Assembly: GCA_900545035.1 (NCBI GenBank)
Contig: UQXM01000084.1
Location: 1 to 7,819 of the forward strand
Length of the DNA stretch: 7,819 nucleotides
Source: an uncultured Fusobacterium sp.
GTDB lineage: Bacteria; Fusobacteriota; Fusobacteriia; Fusobacteriales; Fusobacteriaceae
Direction: 5' to 3'
This document shows, piece by piece, positions 1 through 6,106 of the stretch. The notes beneath the pieces were generated by a model. It searched no databases. It was given only the letters and a program-made list of their open reading frames with translations, and was not told the origin of the DNA. The position numbers and the translations under genes were made by a program. Numbering within the stretch: the first letter of the stretch is position 1; each line of letters opens with the position of its first letter.

Positions 1-20
1 TCCAATTGAGCTACAAGTGC
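1..20 (-). tRNA. 5' end of a tRNA, truncated by the window edge; probably tRNA-Arg
   Basis: On the minus strand this reads GCACTTGTAGCTCAATTGGA. It fits a 7-base acceptor strand (GCACTTG), then U8-A9, a GCUC D-stem and a D-loop with the invariant GG. The rest, including the anticodon, lies outside the window. The GUAGCUCA-UUGGA D-arm resembles the start of bacterial tRNA-Arg(ACG), with an A after GG as at the arginine identity position 20. The amino acid is an inference; the presence of a tRNA 5' end is well supported. Confidence 0.7.
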
Positions 21-30
21 ATTTAGCTAT

Positions 31-57
31 AAAAAAAAGGTAGAACTATCTACCTTT
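31..57 (-). terminator. Intrinsic terminator after the serine tRNA pair
   Basis: Read on the minus strand, AAAGGTAG (57-50) and CTACCTTT (43-36) form an 8-bp stem around a 6-base loop. A run of eight U residues (38-31) follows, partly used in the stem. It lies 12 bases past the 3' end of tRNA-Ser(GCU). It leaves only about 10 bases before the next tRNA begins at position 20. Confidence 0.8.
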
Positions 58-69
58 GAATTGTCAGTC

Positions 70-163
70 TGGCGGTGAAGGAGAGATTTGAACTCTCGGT
101 ACCGGTTTAAGTCGGTACTCTCCCTTAGCAGGGGAGTGCATTAGGCCACTCTGCCACTTCACC
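70..163 (-). tRNA. tRNA-Ser(GCU)
   Basis: This is a complete 94-base class II tRNA read on the minus strand. The acceptor strand GGTGAAG (163-157) pairs with CTTCACC (80-74), with discriminator G and an encoded CCA end (72-70). The anticodon stem CTCCC/GGGAG encloses the 7-base loop CTGCTAA, giving anticodon GCU, which reads AGC and AGU serine codons. A long variable arm (GTACCG...CGGTAC) is present, as expected for serine. Its 5' end is 2 bases from the 3' end of tRNA-Ser(UGA), so the two are almost certainly co-transcribed and processed from one precursor. Confidence 0.96.
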
Positions 164-165
164 AC

Positions 166-249
166 TGGCGGAGAGTTAGAGACTCGAACTCTAAAGCCTT
201 ACGGCGTCGGTTTTCAAGACCGATTCCTTACCAATTAGGATAACTCTCC
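166..249 (-). tRNA. tRNA-Ser(UGA)
   Basis: This is a complete 84-base class II tRNA on the minus strand. The acceptor strand GGAGAGT (249-243) pairs with ACTCTCC (176-170), with discriminator G and an encoded CCA (168-166). The anticodon loop CTTGAAA is closed by TCGGT/ACCGA and gives anticodon UGA, which reads UCA and other UCN codons. A variable arm (GCCGTAAGGC) is present and the T-arm contains GTTCGAG. It is first in the transcript, directly behind a strong promoter, and precedes tRNA-Ser(GCU) by 2 bases. Confidence 0.96.
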
Positions 250-258
250 ACTCCAATA

Positions 259-287
259 AGTTTATCATAACATGCTTTTTTTGTCAA
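259..287 (-). promoter_or_regulatory. Promoter of the tRNA-Ser pair
   Basis: On the minus strand there is a perfect -35 TTGACA (287-282), a 17-base spacer and a -10 TAAACT (264-259; 4 of 6 matches to TATAAT). Transcription would start near position 252, only a few bases before the mature tRNA 5' end at 249. The sequence upstream of the -35 is very A/T-rich and could act as an UP element. The location directly before a tRNA pair makes this a convincing call. Confidence 0.85.
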
Positions 288-343
288 CATTTTCTGAAAA
301 TTTTTTTATTTTCTTCTTTAAATATTATTTTTACTGCTGTTGT

Positions 344-371
344 TTGACAGAATTTATTTCATTTTTATAAT
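344..371 (+). promoter_or_regulatory. Perfect-hexamer promoter without an obvious gene
   Basis: TTGACA (344-349) and TATAAT (366-371) both match consensus exactly, separated by 16 bases. Transcription would start near 378 and run at once into the hairpin at 385-423, giving an RNA of about 45 bases. Any read-through would be antisense to rpmF. No open reading frame follows. In such AT-rich DNA a TATAAT is cheap, but a correctly spaced TTGACA is less so. Confidence 0.55.
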
Positions 372-384
372 TTTTGCAAAAAAT

Positions 385-423
385 AAAAAAAGCAAGATTA
401 AATTTAATAAACTTGCTTTTTTT
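385..423 (-). terminator. Bidirectional terminator closing the yceD-rpmF unit
   Basis: AAAAAAAGCAAG (385-396) pairs with CTTGCTTTTTTT (412-423) to give a 12-bp stem. The loop contains the perfect palindrome ATTAAATTTAAT (397-408), which can extend the fold. Read on the minus strand, the structure ends in seven U residues and is followed by another U run, 13 bases after the rpmF stop. The flanking A and T tracts make it work in either direction, so it could also stop transcripts arriving from the plus-strand promoter at 344-371. Confidence 0.85.
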
Positions 424-436
424 ATTTCGACTAAAA

Positions 437-622
437 TTATTCAGCGTCAGCTGTTTTTAGTACTTGTTTTCCGTTGTAATCTCCACACTCTAAACAAACT
501 CTATGAGGTCTTTTTGTAGCTCCGCATTTTTCACAAGTGATTAATGTAGAAGCTGCTAATCCATGGTGAGATCTTCTCATATTTTTTTTAGCTTTTGAAG
601 TCTTTTTCTTAGGTACTGCCAT
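437..622 (-). CDS. rpmF: 50S ribosomal protein L32
   Basis: This 61-residue protein is a typical full-length bacterial L32, a small component of the large ribosomal subunit. It starts MAVPKKKTSK, the family signature, and has a basic N-terminal half with the RRSHHGL segment near residues 16-22. A zinc-ribbon of two CxxC pairs follows (C30/C33 and C43/C46), so this is the zinc-binding paralogue type rather than the cysteine-free form. The start is fixed by a strong AGGAGG (638-633) ten bases upstream. It lies 29 bases after yceD, a pairing conserved across many bacteria, and is followed by an intrinsic terminator. The common downstream partners plsX and fabH are not present. It is probably transcribed from the yceD promoter at 1175-1203. 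Confidence 0.97.
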   Translation of the reverse strand: MAVPKKKTSKAKKNMRRSHHGLAASTLITCEKCGATKRPHRVCLECGDYNGKQVLKTADAE

Positions 623-651
623 CTTAGTTTCCCCTCCTCACAAATCTTATT

Positions 652-1143
652 TTAATTATTTATTTTTATATCTAACAACTGTGCCCATCTACTATCCATT
701 CCGTCGTTACTGTATTTCTGTAAATAAGAATTATCTTTACATTCAGGAACGCAGGCAGGATACTGCGGCATTTCTAAAAACATCTCTTCTCTTACAAGTT
801 CAGTTATATCTATTTCACCGTTGACAGCTTCAAAATAATCTTCTTCTGTCATTTCAGCTGCCTTTGAAAGTGTTTCAAGATATCTTTGATAATCCTCATG
901 ATCTAAAAATCTCGCCTGAAATTTTTTCTCTCCAAGGTCTATTGTAATATCTTCCAAACATCTCACGCACTGTGTCTTTATTCTGGCTGAATATTTTCCT
1001 TCTATAAAGTATTCATTATTTATTTTGTGAACAAATCCGTCCACACGAAGTTCTCCGTCTAACTCGACACCTTCTAAGCTGGAAACCGAAAAATTAAATT
1101 TTTTATTAATATCTCTGTCGATATCTGCCAATTTAATTTTCAT
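652..1143 (-). CDS. yceD: YceD family (DUF177) protein, 23S rRNA accumulation
   Basis: This 163-residue protein belongs to the DUF177/YceD family. In Escherichia coli YceD is needed for normal 23S rRNA accumulation; its molecular role is not firmly settled. Family marks seen here are the CVRCLED motif (C59, C62), a second cysteine pair near the C-terminus (C131, C135) and the closing D-x-RWAQL segment (150-156). The middle (about 78-110) is acidic. The reading frame is open to an ATG at 1158, but I chose the ATG at 1143 because the GAGGGGG ribosome binding site sits inside the longer version, 8 bases before this codon. It lies directly upstream of rpmF, the classic arrangement, which suggests balanced production of L32 and a large-subunit assembly factor. 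A strong promoter lies about 30 bases ahead. Confidence 0.9.
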   Translation of the reverse strand: MKIKLADIDRDINKKFNFSVSSLEGVELDGELRVDGFVHKINNEYFIEGKYSARIKTQCVRCLEDITIDLGEKKFQARFLDHEDYQRYLETLSKAAEMTEEDYFEAVNGEIDITELVREEMFLEMPQYPACVPECKDNSYLQKYSNDGMDSRWAQLLDIKINN

Positions 1144-1174
1144 AGATAGCCCCCTCATGTTATAATACCAAGAT

Positions 1175-1203
1175 ATTTTACACGGTTTATCCTATCTTGT
1201 CAA
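1175..1203 (-). promoter_or_regulatory. Promoter of yceD-rpmF
   Basis: On the minus strand there is a perfect -35 TTGACA (1203-1198), a 17-base spacer and a -10 TAAAAT (1180-1175; 5 of 6). The predicted start is near 1168, giving a leader of about 25 bases before the yceD ATG at 1143. No convincing terminator lies between ychF and this promoter, so ychF transcripts may also read through into yceD-rpmF. Confidence 0.8.
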
Positions 1204-1237
1204 GTAATATTTATCACTATTATTAAATATGAAGATT

Positions 1238-2332
1238 TTATACATTGAAAAGGAATTCCATAAGATCTCCGTCCTGAACAACATAATCTTTTCCTTCAAC
1301 TCTCATTACTCCCGCTTCCTGAGTTCCTTTCCATCCTGAATATTTTATGAAATCCTCGTAACTCGCAACTTTTGCTCTGATGAATCCTCTTTCAAAATCT
1401 GTGTGGATAACTCCTGCAGCTTTAGGAGCTGTATCTCCGATATTTATTGTCCAAGCTCTTACCTCTTTTACTCCTGCAGTAAAATATGTTTGAAGTCCAA
1501 GAAGTTTAAATCCGGCTCTTATAAGTCTGTTAAGCCCAGCTTCCTCCACACCAAGACTTTCTAAAAACTCTGCCTTGTCTGCTTCGTCCATCTCTTGAAG
1601 TTCCTCTTCCACTTTTGCAGAAACTATTACAACCTCTGAACCAATTTTTTCAGCATATTCTCTTACTTGCTCAACATAAGCATTTCCCTCTGCCAAATCA
1701 TCTTCAGACACATTTGTTACAAATATCATAGGTTTTATTGTAAGAAGCTGATAAACTTTTATTATCTCTTTTTCTTCATCTGTAAGATCAAGTGTTTTCA
1801 AAAGTTTTTCCTCATTCAAATGAGCCTGACATTTTTCAAGAACAGGAACAAGTTTCATTACATCTTTATTTTTTGTAACCAAAAGCTTTTTATTTTTTTC
1901 AAGAGCTTTTTCGATAGTTTCCATATCTGCCAAAATAAGCTCTCCATTTATTACATTAATATCTCTTATAGGGTCTACTCCCCCGTTTACATGAACAACA
2001 TTGTCATCATCAAAACATCTTACAACCTGACATATTGCTGCTGTTCCTCTTATATTTGAAAGGAATTTGTTGCCAAGTCCCTCACCTTTTGATGCTCCTG
2101 CAACAAGTCCTGCTATATCCACAAATTCTACTGTGGCGTTTACCACTCTCTGTGGATTTATTATTTTTGCCAATTCATCCATTCTCTTGTCAGGCACTGT
2201 TACCATTCCCACATTTGGTTCTATTGTACAGAAAGGATAGTTTGCAGCTTCTGCCGCCCCAGCCTTTGTTATTGCATTAAACAGAGTTGACTTTCCTACA
2301 TTTGGAAGTCCCACTATTCCAATTCCAATCAT
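1238..2332 (-). CDS. ychF: Redox-regulated/ribosome-binding ATPase YchF (Obg family)
   Basis: This 364-residue protein is a full-length YchF/Ola1, a universally conserved P-loop NTPase of the TRAFAC Obg family. It binds ribosomes and prefers ATP to GTP. The G1 motif GLPNVGKST is at residues 8-16, the Walker B/G3 motif DIAG at 72-75, and the G5-like SAK at 238-240. The G4 site, NKxD in true GTPases, reads NVSE (207-210). That N-x-x-E form is the known YchF hallmark behind ATP preference, not a defect. A coiled-coil arm lies at about 130-195 and the C-terminal TGS domain at about 280-364, ending in the family-typical EFLFNV. The start is set by a perfect AGGAGG (2345-2340) seven bases upstream. 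It has its own promoter 65 bp or less downstream of the transporter gene and sits upstream of yceD-rpmF. Confidence 0.97.
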   Translation of the reverse strand: MIGIGIVGLPNVGKSTLFNAITKAGAAEAANYPFCTIEPNVGMVTVPDKRMDELAKIINPQRVVNATVEFVDIAGLVAGASKGEGLGNKFLSNIRGTAAICQVVRCFDDDNVVHVNGGVDPIRDINVINGELILADMETIEKALEKNKKLLVTKNKDVMKLVPVLEKCQAHLNEEKLLKTLDLTDEEKEIIKVYQLLTIKPMIFVTNVSEDDLAEGNAYVEQVREYAEKIGSEVVIVSAKVEEELQEMDEADKAEFLESLGVEEAGLNRLIRAGFKLLGLQTYFTAGVKEVRAWTINIGDTAPKAAGVIHTDFERGFIRAKVASYEDFIKYSGWKGTQEAGVMRVEGKDYVVQDGDLMEFLFNV

Positions 2333-2364
2333 TTATATGCCTCCTGAATTTTATTTTACTCTAA

Positions 2365-2393
2365 ATTTTAACATATTTGATACTTTTTTTCAA
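2365..2393 (-). promoter_or_regulatory. Promoter of ychF
   Basis: On the minus strand there is TTGAAA (2393-2388; 5 of 6), a 17-base spacer and TAAAAT (2370-2365; 5 of 6), preceded by TGT to form an extended -10 (TGnTAAAAT). The predicted start is near 2358, giving a leader of about 25 bases that contains the AGGAGG. It fills the short gap between the transporter stop codon and ychF; no terminator hairpin is visible there. Confidence 0.75.
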
Positions 2394-2397
2394 TTTT

Positions 2398-3693
2398 TTA
2401 AAATATTAATGACCCGATAAGCCCAAAAATTATCAGCGGGATATTGTAATGTAAAAATGTTGGCACACAAGTATCCCATATATGTTCATGCTGACCGTCT
2501 GCATTAAGTCCTGCCGTAGGTCCTAAAGTTGAATCTGAAGCCGGAGAACCAGCATCTCCCAAAGCTCCCGCAGCAGCTACAAGTATTGCAATTCCTGCCG
2601 GAGAAAACCCAAGACTCATAGCAAGAGGACAATATATTACAGCAAGAATAGGAATTGTCCCGAAAGATGTTCCTATTCCCAAAGTAACAAAAAGTCCCAC
2701 TAAAAGCATTATAAATGCTCCAAGAATTTTATTTGTTCCGATTATTGAAATAACTCCCTGTACAAGCTCAGGCACAGCTCCTGTTTCTCTTATAACATTT
2801 CCGTATCCTGCCGCAACCAACATTACAAAAGCAATAAATCCCATAAGATGAAGTCCGCCGTCAAGAGTTTCATCAATATGCTTCCAAGGTATAACATTTG
2901 TTACCGCCATAAAAATAAGAGCTGATAATGCTCCCAAAGGAAGTGAACCTGTTTTCAGCTGGACAGCAAAAGCTATAACTGCTCCAATCATTGCAAAAAA
3001 ATGTTTCTTTTCAAAAATAATATTTTCTTCTGAAGTTTTATCATTTTCATTCATTTTATATTCTCTTGGTTTTCTATAGCTGAAAAACACAGCTGTAAGG
3101 AGTCCCATAAACATTCCTGCTCCAAGAAGCCAGTTTACAGAAGATACTCCCTCAAGAGTCATAGGTACATTGTTTGCTGTCAGCTGATCTCTGACTATTG
3201 TCTGAAATATCAAACCAAATCCCACAGGCAAAACAATGTAAGGTGCTTTCAAGCCAAATGTAAGTGCACAGGCAACAGCTCTTCTGTCAATTTTCAGCTT
3301 ATTCATAAGTGTCAGAAGAGGCGGAATAAGTATTGGAATAAAAGCTATATGCACAGGAATAAGGTTCTGCGACGAACAAGCTATAAGTGTCAAAATAAAT
3401 ATCAGCAGATATTTTTTATTCTTTACTATTTTTGAAATTTTTGCAGCTATAATTCCTGCAAGTCCTGAATTGTTTATAGCAACTGCAAGTGTTCCAAGAA
3501 GGATATAGCTTAAAGCTGTTTCTGAATTTCCTCCCATCCCTCCTATAAGTATACTCATTGTTTCTGCCATTCCCATTCCTGCCGCCGCTCCCGCAACAAG
3601 AGCAGAAATAAGAATTGCTATAATAACATTTAATTTTAAAAGACACAGTATCATCATTACTGTTACTGATAAAATCACCGGATTAAAAATCAT
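2398..3693 (-). CDS. YuiF-like transporter, Na+/H+ antiporter (NhaC-like) superfamily
   Basis: This 431-residue polytopic inner-membrane protein has about eleven or twelve hydrophobic segments and one long charged cytoplasmic-type loop (about 206-231). The C-terminal half carries the signature of the YuiF group in the Na+/H+ antiporter superfamily: GALGDAGSPASDSTLGPT at 376-393, then GLNADGQHEHIWDTCVPTFLHYN at 395-417. The N-terminal part (about 1-90) matches the small extra domain found ahead of the antiporter domain in this group. Members are usually annotated as sodium:proton antiporters, but the substrate is poorly established and an amino-acid substrate is possible, so I give no symbol. 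The ATG follows a GGGGGA stretch (3708-3703 region) about ten bases upstream. It is divergent from tatD, and nothing around it points to a substrate. Length and ends look intact. Confidence 0.87.
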   Translation of the reverse strand: MIFNPVILSVTVMMILCLLKLNVIIAILISALVAGAAAGMGMAETMSILIGGMGGNSETALSYILLGTLAVAINNSGLAGIIAAKISKIVKNKKYLLIFILTLIACSSQNLIPVHIAFIPILIPPLLTLMNKLKIDRRAVACALTFGLKAPYIVLPVGFGLIFQTIVRDQLTANNVPMTLEGVSSVNWLLGAGMFMGLLTAVFFSYRKPREYKMNENDKTSEENIIFEKKHFFAMIGAVIAFAVQLKTGSLPLGALSALIFMAVTNVIPWKHIDETLDGGLHLMGFIAFVMLVAAGYGNVIRETGAVPELVQGVISIIGTNKILGAFIMLLVGLFVTLGIGTSFGTIPILAVIYCPLAMSLGFSPAGIAILVAAAGALGDAGSPASDSTLGPTAGLNADGQHEHIWDTCVPTFLHYNIPLIIFGLIGSLIF

Positions 3694-3741
3694 AAATTAT
3701 CATCCCCCAAAAAATTTTTACAAATTTAACAAATCCTTTTA

Positions 3742-3771
3742 ATTCTATCATTAAATCACTATAAAAAGCAA
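3742..3771 (-). promoter_or_regulatory. Probable promoter of the transporter gene
   Basis: On the minus strand there is TTGCTT (3771-3766; weak -35), an 18-base spacer and TAGAAT (3747-3742; 5 of 6), preceded by TGA to make an extended -10. The predicted start is near 3735, about 40 bases before the ATG at 3693. It is back-to-back with the tatD promoter. This is plausible but less strong than the other promoters in the window. Confidence 0.5.
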
Positions 3772-3805
3772 CTGATAAAACAATATATCCGAGATATAAA
3801 AGTTA

Positions 3806-3814
3806 TGGTATAAT
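3806..3814 (+). promoter_or_regulatory. Extended -10 promoter of tatD-acpS-prfB
   Basis: TGGTATAAT (3806-3814) is a perfect extended -10 (TGnTATAAT). At the expected 17-base spacing the -35 position (3786-3791) reads TATCCG, which is a poor match, so the extended element must carry the promoter. The predicted start is near 3821, with GAGGTGA (3833-3839) as the ribosome binding site 7 bases before the tatD ATG. Confidence 0.7.
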
Positions 3815-3846
3815 AAGGAAGAAAATAATTATGAGGTGAAAATTTT

Positions 3847-4605
3847 ATGAAATTAGCAGATTCTCACTGCCATATAAACGACAGCAAATTTGACGAAGAC
3901 AGAGAAGAAGTCTTTAAAAGAGCTGAAAATGAGCTTGAATTTATCGTAAACATAGGAAATGATATCCCTACATCAGAAGAAAGTGTGGCATACAGCAAAA
4001 AATATTCTTTTGTTTATGCTGTTGTGGGAGTACACCCCACTGATATTTCCACATATTCCGATGAAGCAGAAAAAAGAATAGAAGAACTTTCATACAACGA
4101 AAAAATTGTGGCAATTGGAGAAATAGGACTTGACTATTACTGGATGGAAGATGAAAAAGATGTGCAGAAAGCCGGATTTATAAGACAGATGAAACTGGCA
4201 CAAAGATTAGGAAAACCTGTGGTTATCCATTCAAGAGATGCTATGGAAGACACTATAAATATTTTAAATCAATTTCCTGATGTAAAAGGAGTGTTTCACT
4301 GTTACCCCGGTTCTTTCGAAAGTGCTTTAAATATTCCTGAGGGATATGTTTTCGGAATAGGAGGAGTTCTTACATTTAAAAACGCAAGAAAAACTGTGGA
4401 ATTCATTGAAAAAATGGATATTTCAAGAATCGTTATTGAAACTGATTCACCTTATCTGACACCTGTTCCTTTCAGAGGAAAAAGAAACGAACCTGTATAT
4501 GTAAAATATGTGGCTGAAAAAATTGCAGAAATAAAAAATATTCCTGTTGAAGAAGTGATAAGAATTACAACGGAAAATGCAAAAAGAATATATAATATAA
4601 AATAG
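3847..4605 (+). CDS. tatD: TatD family metal-dependent hydrolase/DNase
   Basis: At 252 residues this has the usual length of a TatD/YcfH-family amidohydrolase-fold enzyme, a cytoplasmic metal-dependent nuclease of TIM-barrel form. The metal ligands are all visible: HxH at H7/H9 (DSHCHIN), E92 in GEIGLDYYW, H128 in VVIHSRDA, H151 in FHCYPGS and D200 in ETDSPYLTP. The family-typical C-terminal PFRGKRNEP (208-216) is present. The start follows GAGGTGA. It is the first gene of a tight operon: its TAG stop overlaps the acpS ribosome binding site and acpS starts 8 bases on. Which paralogue it represents (TatD, YcfH/TatD2 or YjjV type) cannot be settled from the sequence alone. The GXXXHP element (GVHPTDI, about 61-67) is closer to YcfH-like proteins. 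Proposed roles are DNA repair and quality control; the cellular role here is inferred. Confidence 0.93.
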   Translation: MKLADSHCHINDSKFDEDREEVFKRAENELEFIVNIGNDIPTSEESVAYSKKYSFVYAVVGVHPTDISTYSDEAEKRIEELSYNEKIVAIGEIGLDYYWMEDEKDVQKAGFIRQMKLAQRLGKPVVIHSRDAMEDTINILNQFPDVKGVFHCYPGSFESALNIPEGYVFGIGGVLTFKNARKTVEFIEKMDISRIVIETDSPYLTPVPFRGKRNEPVYVKYVAEKIAEIKNIPVEEVIRITTENAKRIYNIK

Positions 4606-4613
4606 GAAGTATT

Positions 4614-4979
4614 ATGGAATTTTTAGGTATAGGAAACGATATCATAGAAATAAAAAGAATAGAAAAAGCTGTTTCAAAAGAAAGTTTTGTAAAAAAAGTC
4701 TACACTGAAAAAGAGATTGAAGCTATCCGTTCAAAAGGAAACAGAGCCGAATCCTATGCAGGAAGATTTGCAGCCAAAGAAGCCATTTCAAAAGCTTTGG
4801 GAACCGGAGTAAGAAATTTTGTTCTTACAGACATTGAAATTTTAAATAACGAAATGGGAAAACCTTATGTCATTTTTAAAAACGGTATATCTCATTTTAA
4901 CAAAAAATATTTCACAGACATCGCAATTTCACACTGCCGTGAATATGCCGCTGCCACAGCAATAATATTTATAAAATAA
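4614..4979 (+). CDS. acpS: Holo-[acyl-carrier-protein] synthase
   Basis: This 121-residue AcpS-type phosphopantetheinyl transferase is of normal family length and acts as a trimer in the cytoplasm. It transfers 4'-phosphopantetheine from coenzyme A to a serine of acyl carrier protein, switching on fatty acid synthesis. The N-terminal motif GIGNDIIEIKRI (5-16) contains the Mg-binding D9. The second signature, RFAAKEAISKALGTG (51-65), contains E56. SHCREYAAA near the end matches the usual SHxxxYA(x)A element. N8 replaces the more common isoleucine/valine/threonine and is probably harmless. The AGGAAG ribosome binding site overlaps the tatD stop with only 4 bases to the ATG, suggesting translational coupling. 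prfB begins 14 bases after the stop. Confidence 0.95.
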   Translation: MEFLGIGNDIIEIKRIEKAVSKESFVKKVYTEKEIEAIRSKGNRAESYAGRFAAKEAISKALGTGVRNFVLTDIEILNNEMGKPYVIFKNGISHFNKKYFTDIAISHCREYAAATAIIFIK

Positions 4980-4993
4980 ATTTGGGAGAAAAA

Positions 4994-6097
4994 ATGGATA
5001 TTTTAGAATTGAAAAGAGAGTTCCAGACATACAAAGAAAAACTGGAAAGAATAAAACAGACTGCCAAAATCGAAGAAAGAGAAAATACTGTAAAGTCTCT
5101 TGAAGAAAAAACAACAGAAGAAGGATTTTGGAACGATAAAAAAGAAAGTCAGTCTATTATAAAAAAAATAAATGAAAATAAAGATTTGATTAATGAATAC
5201 AAAATGATAGAAGAGATGTACCACGACGAAGAGGTATTAATTGAATTTGTTGATATGGGAGAAGAAGATTTTGCAGAAGAATTGGAAGAAAAGCATAAAA
5301 AACTTGCCCATGAAATAGATACTCTTGATGTCAAACTTCTTCTTGACGGAAAATATGACGGAAACAATGCCATCATCACAATCCACTCAGGAGCAGGAGG
5401 AACAGAGGCGTGCGACTGGGTTGATATGCTTTACAGAATGTACAGCAGATGGTTTGCACAAAAAGGATACAAAGTAAGTCAGATTGATTTTATGCCCGGA
5501 GATACTGTGGGAATAAAATCAATCACTCTTTTAGTTGAAGGAACAAGAGCATATGGGTATTTAAAAGGAGAAAAGGGAGTTCATAGACTTGTAAGAATAT
5601 CACCTTTTGATGCTAATAAAAAAAGACATACATCATTTGCATCTGTTGATATAATGCCAGAAGTTGACGATACAGTAGAGATAACAATAGATTCAGGAGA
5701 TTTAAGAATAGACACATATAGAGCTTCAGGAGCTGGAGGTCAGCACGTAAATATGACTGACTCAGCAGTTAGAATAACTCATATTCCAACGGGAGTAGTT
5801 GTAACTTGCCAAAGAGAAAGATCTCAGTTGAGTAATAGAGAGACAGCTATGAAACTTTTAAAATCAAAACTTTTAGAACTTGAGATGAAGAAAAAAGAGG
5901 AAGAATTGAAAAAAATTCAAGGAGAACAAAGTGATATAGGTTGGGGAAATCAAATTAGATCATATGTATTCCAACCTTATACAATGGTTAAGGATCATAG
6001 GACAGGAGTAGAGTCAGGAAACATAAGAGCTGTTATGGATGGAGACATTGACGACTTTATAAATGGATACCTGAGATGGTCAAAAAATAAAAACTAG
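4994..6097 (+). CDS. prfB: Peptide chain release factor 2 (RF2), no programmed frameshift
   Basis: This 367-residue RF2 recognises UGA and UAA stop codons and releases the finished peptide at the ribosome. The RF2 anticodon-like tripeptide SPF is at 203-205 (RF1 would have PxT). The catalytic GGQ is at 248-250 inside YRASGAGGQHVN, with alanine at 244, the position of the E. coli K-12 threonine 246. The acidic N-terminal domain occupies about 1-110. I chose the ATG at 4994, with GGGAG (4984-4988) five bases upstream; an in-frame TTG at 4982 would place that site inside the gene. The alignment to other RF2s through FWND (45-48) is gap-free, yet no in-frame TGA or CTT-TGA slippery site exists near codons 22-27. 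It is the third gene of the tatD operon. Codon habits change in its second half. Confidence 0.96.
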   Translation: MDILELKREFQTYKEKLERIKQTAKIEERENTVKSLEEKTTEEGFWNDKKESQSIIKKINENKDLINEYKMIEEMYHDEEVLIEFVDMGEEDFAEELEEKHKKLAHEIDTLDVKLLLDGKYDGNNAIITIHSGAGGTEACDWVDMLYRMYSRWFAQKGYKVSQIDFMPGDTVGIKSITLLVEGTRAYGYLKGEKGVHRLVRISPFDANKKRHTSFASVDIMPEVDDTVEITIDSGDLRIDTYRASGAGGQHVNMTDSAVRITHIPTGVVVTCQRERSQLSNRETAMKLLKSKLLELEMKKKEEELKKIQGEQSDIGWGNQIRSYVFQPYTMVKDHRTGVESGNIRAVMDGDIDDFINGYLRWSKNKN

Positions 6098-6106
6098 TAA
6101 GTAATC

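Noticed and set aside
207..210. YchF NVSE in place of NKxD read as a broken GTPase motif (these are residue numbers in the protein encoded at 1238-2332)
   Set aside because: The N-x-x-E form is a known family hallmark linked to ATP preference, so it is expected.
1144..1158. Upstream ATG for yceD at 1158
   Set aside because: It would place the GAGGGGG ribosome binding site inside the gene; the ATG at 1143 has correct spacing and matches the family N-terminus.
1207..1230. Inverted repeat ATATTTA/TAAATAT after ychF, considered as a terminator
   Set aside because: The 7-bp arms are purely A/T with a 10-base loop and no T tract follows, so it would be unstable; chance is likely in this composition.
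1667..2280. Two plus-strand open frames opposite ychF (1667-2059 and 2035-2280)
   Set aside because: They lie wholly inside a confidently identified conserved gene on the other strand, have low-complexity composition (Phe/Tyr/Ile- and Leu/Pro-rich) and no convincing start signals.
3416..3646. Alternative minus-strand frame inside the transporter gene
   Set aside because: It overlaps the transporter in another frame, its Ser/Tyr/Cys-rich composition is unlike a real protein, and the transporter frame is intact.
4982..4993. TTG start for prfB four codons upstream of the ATG
   Set aside because: The GGGAG ribosome binding site would fall inside the coding region, and the ATG at 4994 aligns with other RF2 N-termini.
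4929..5379. Minus-strand open frames opposite the acpS/prfB region
   Set aside because: They are Phe/Ser-rich mirror images of the lysine- and glutamate-rich RF2 N-terminus, without ribosome binding sites; shadows of prfB and acpS.
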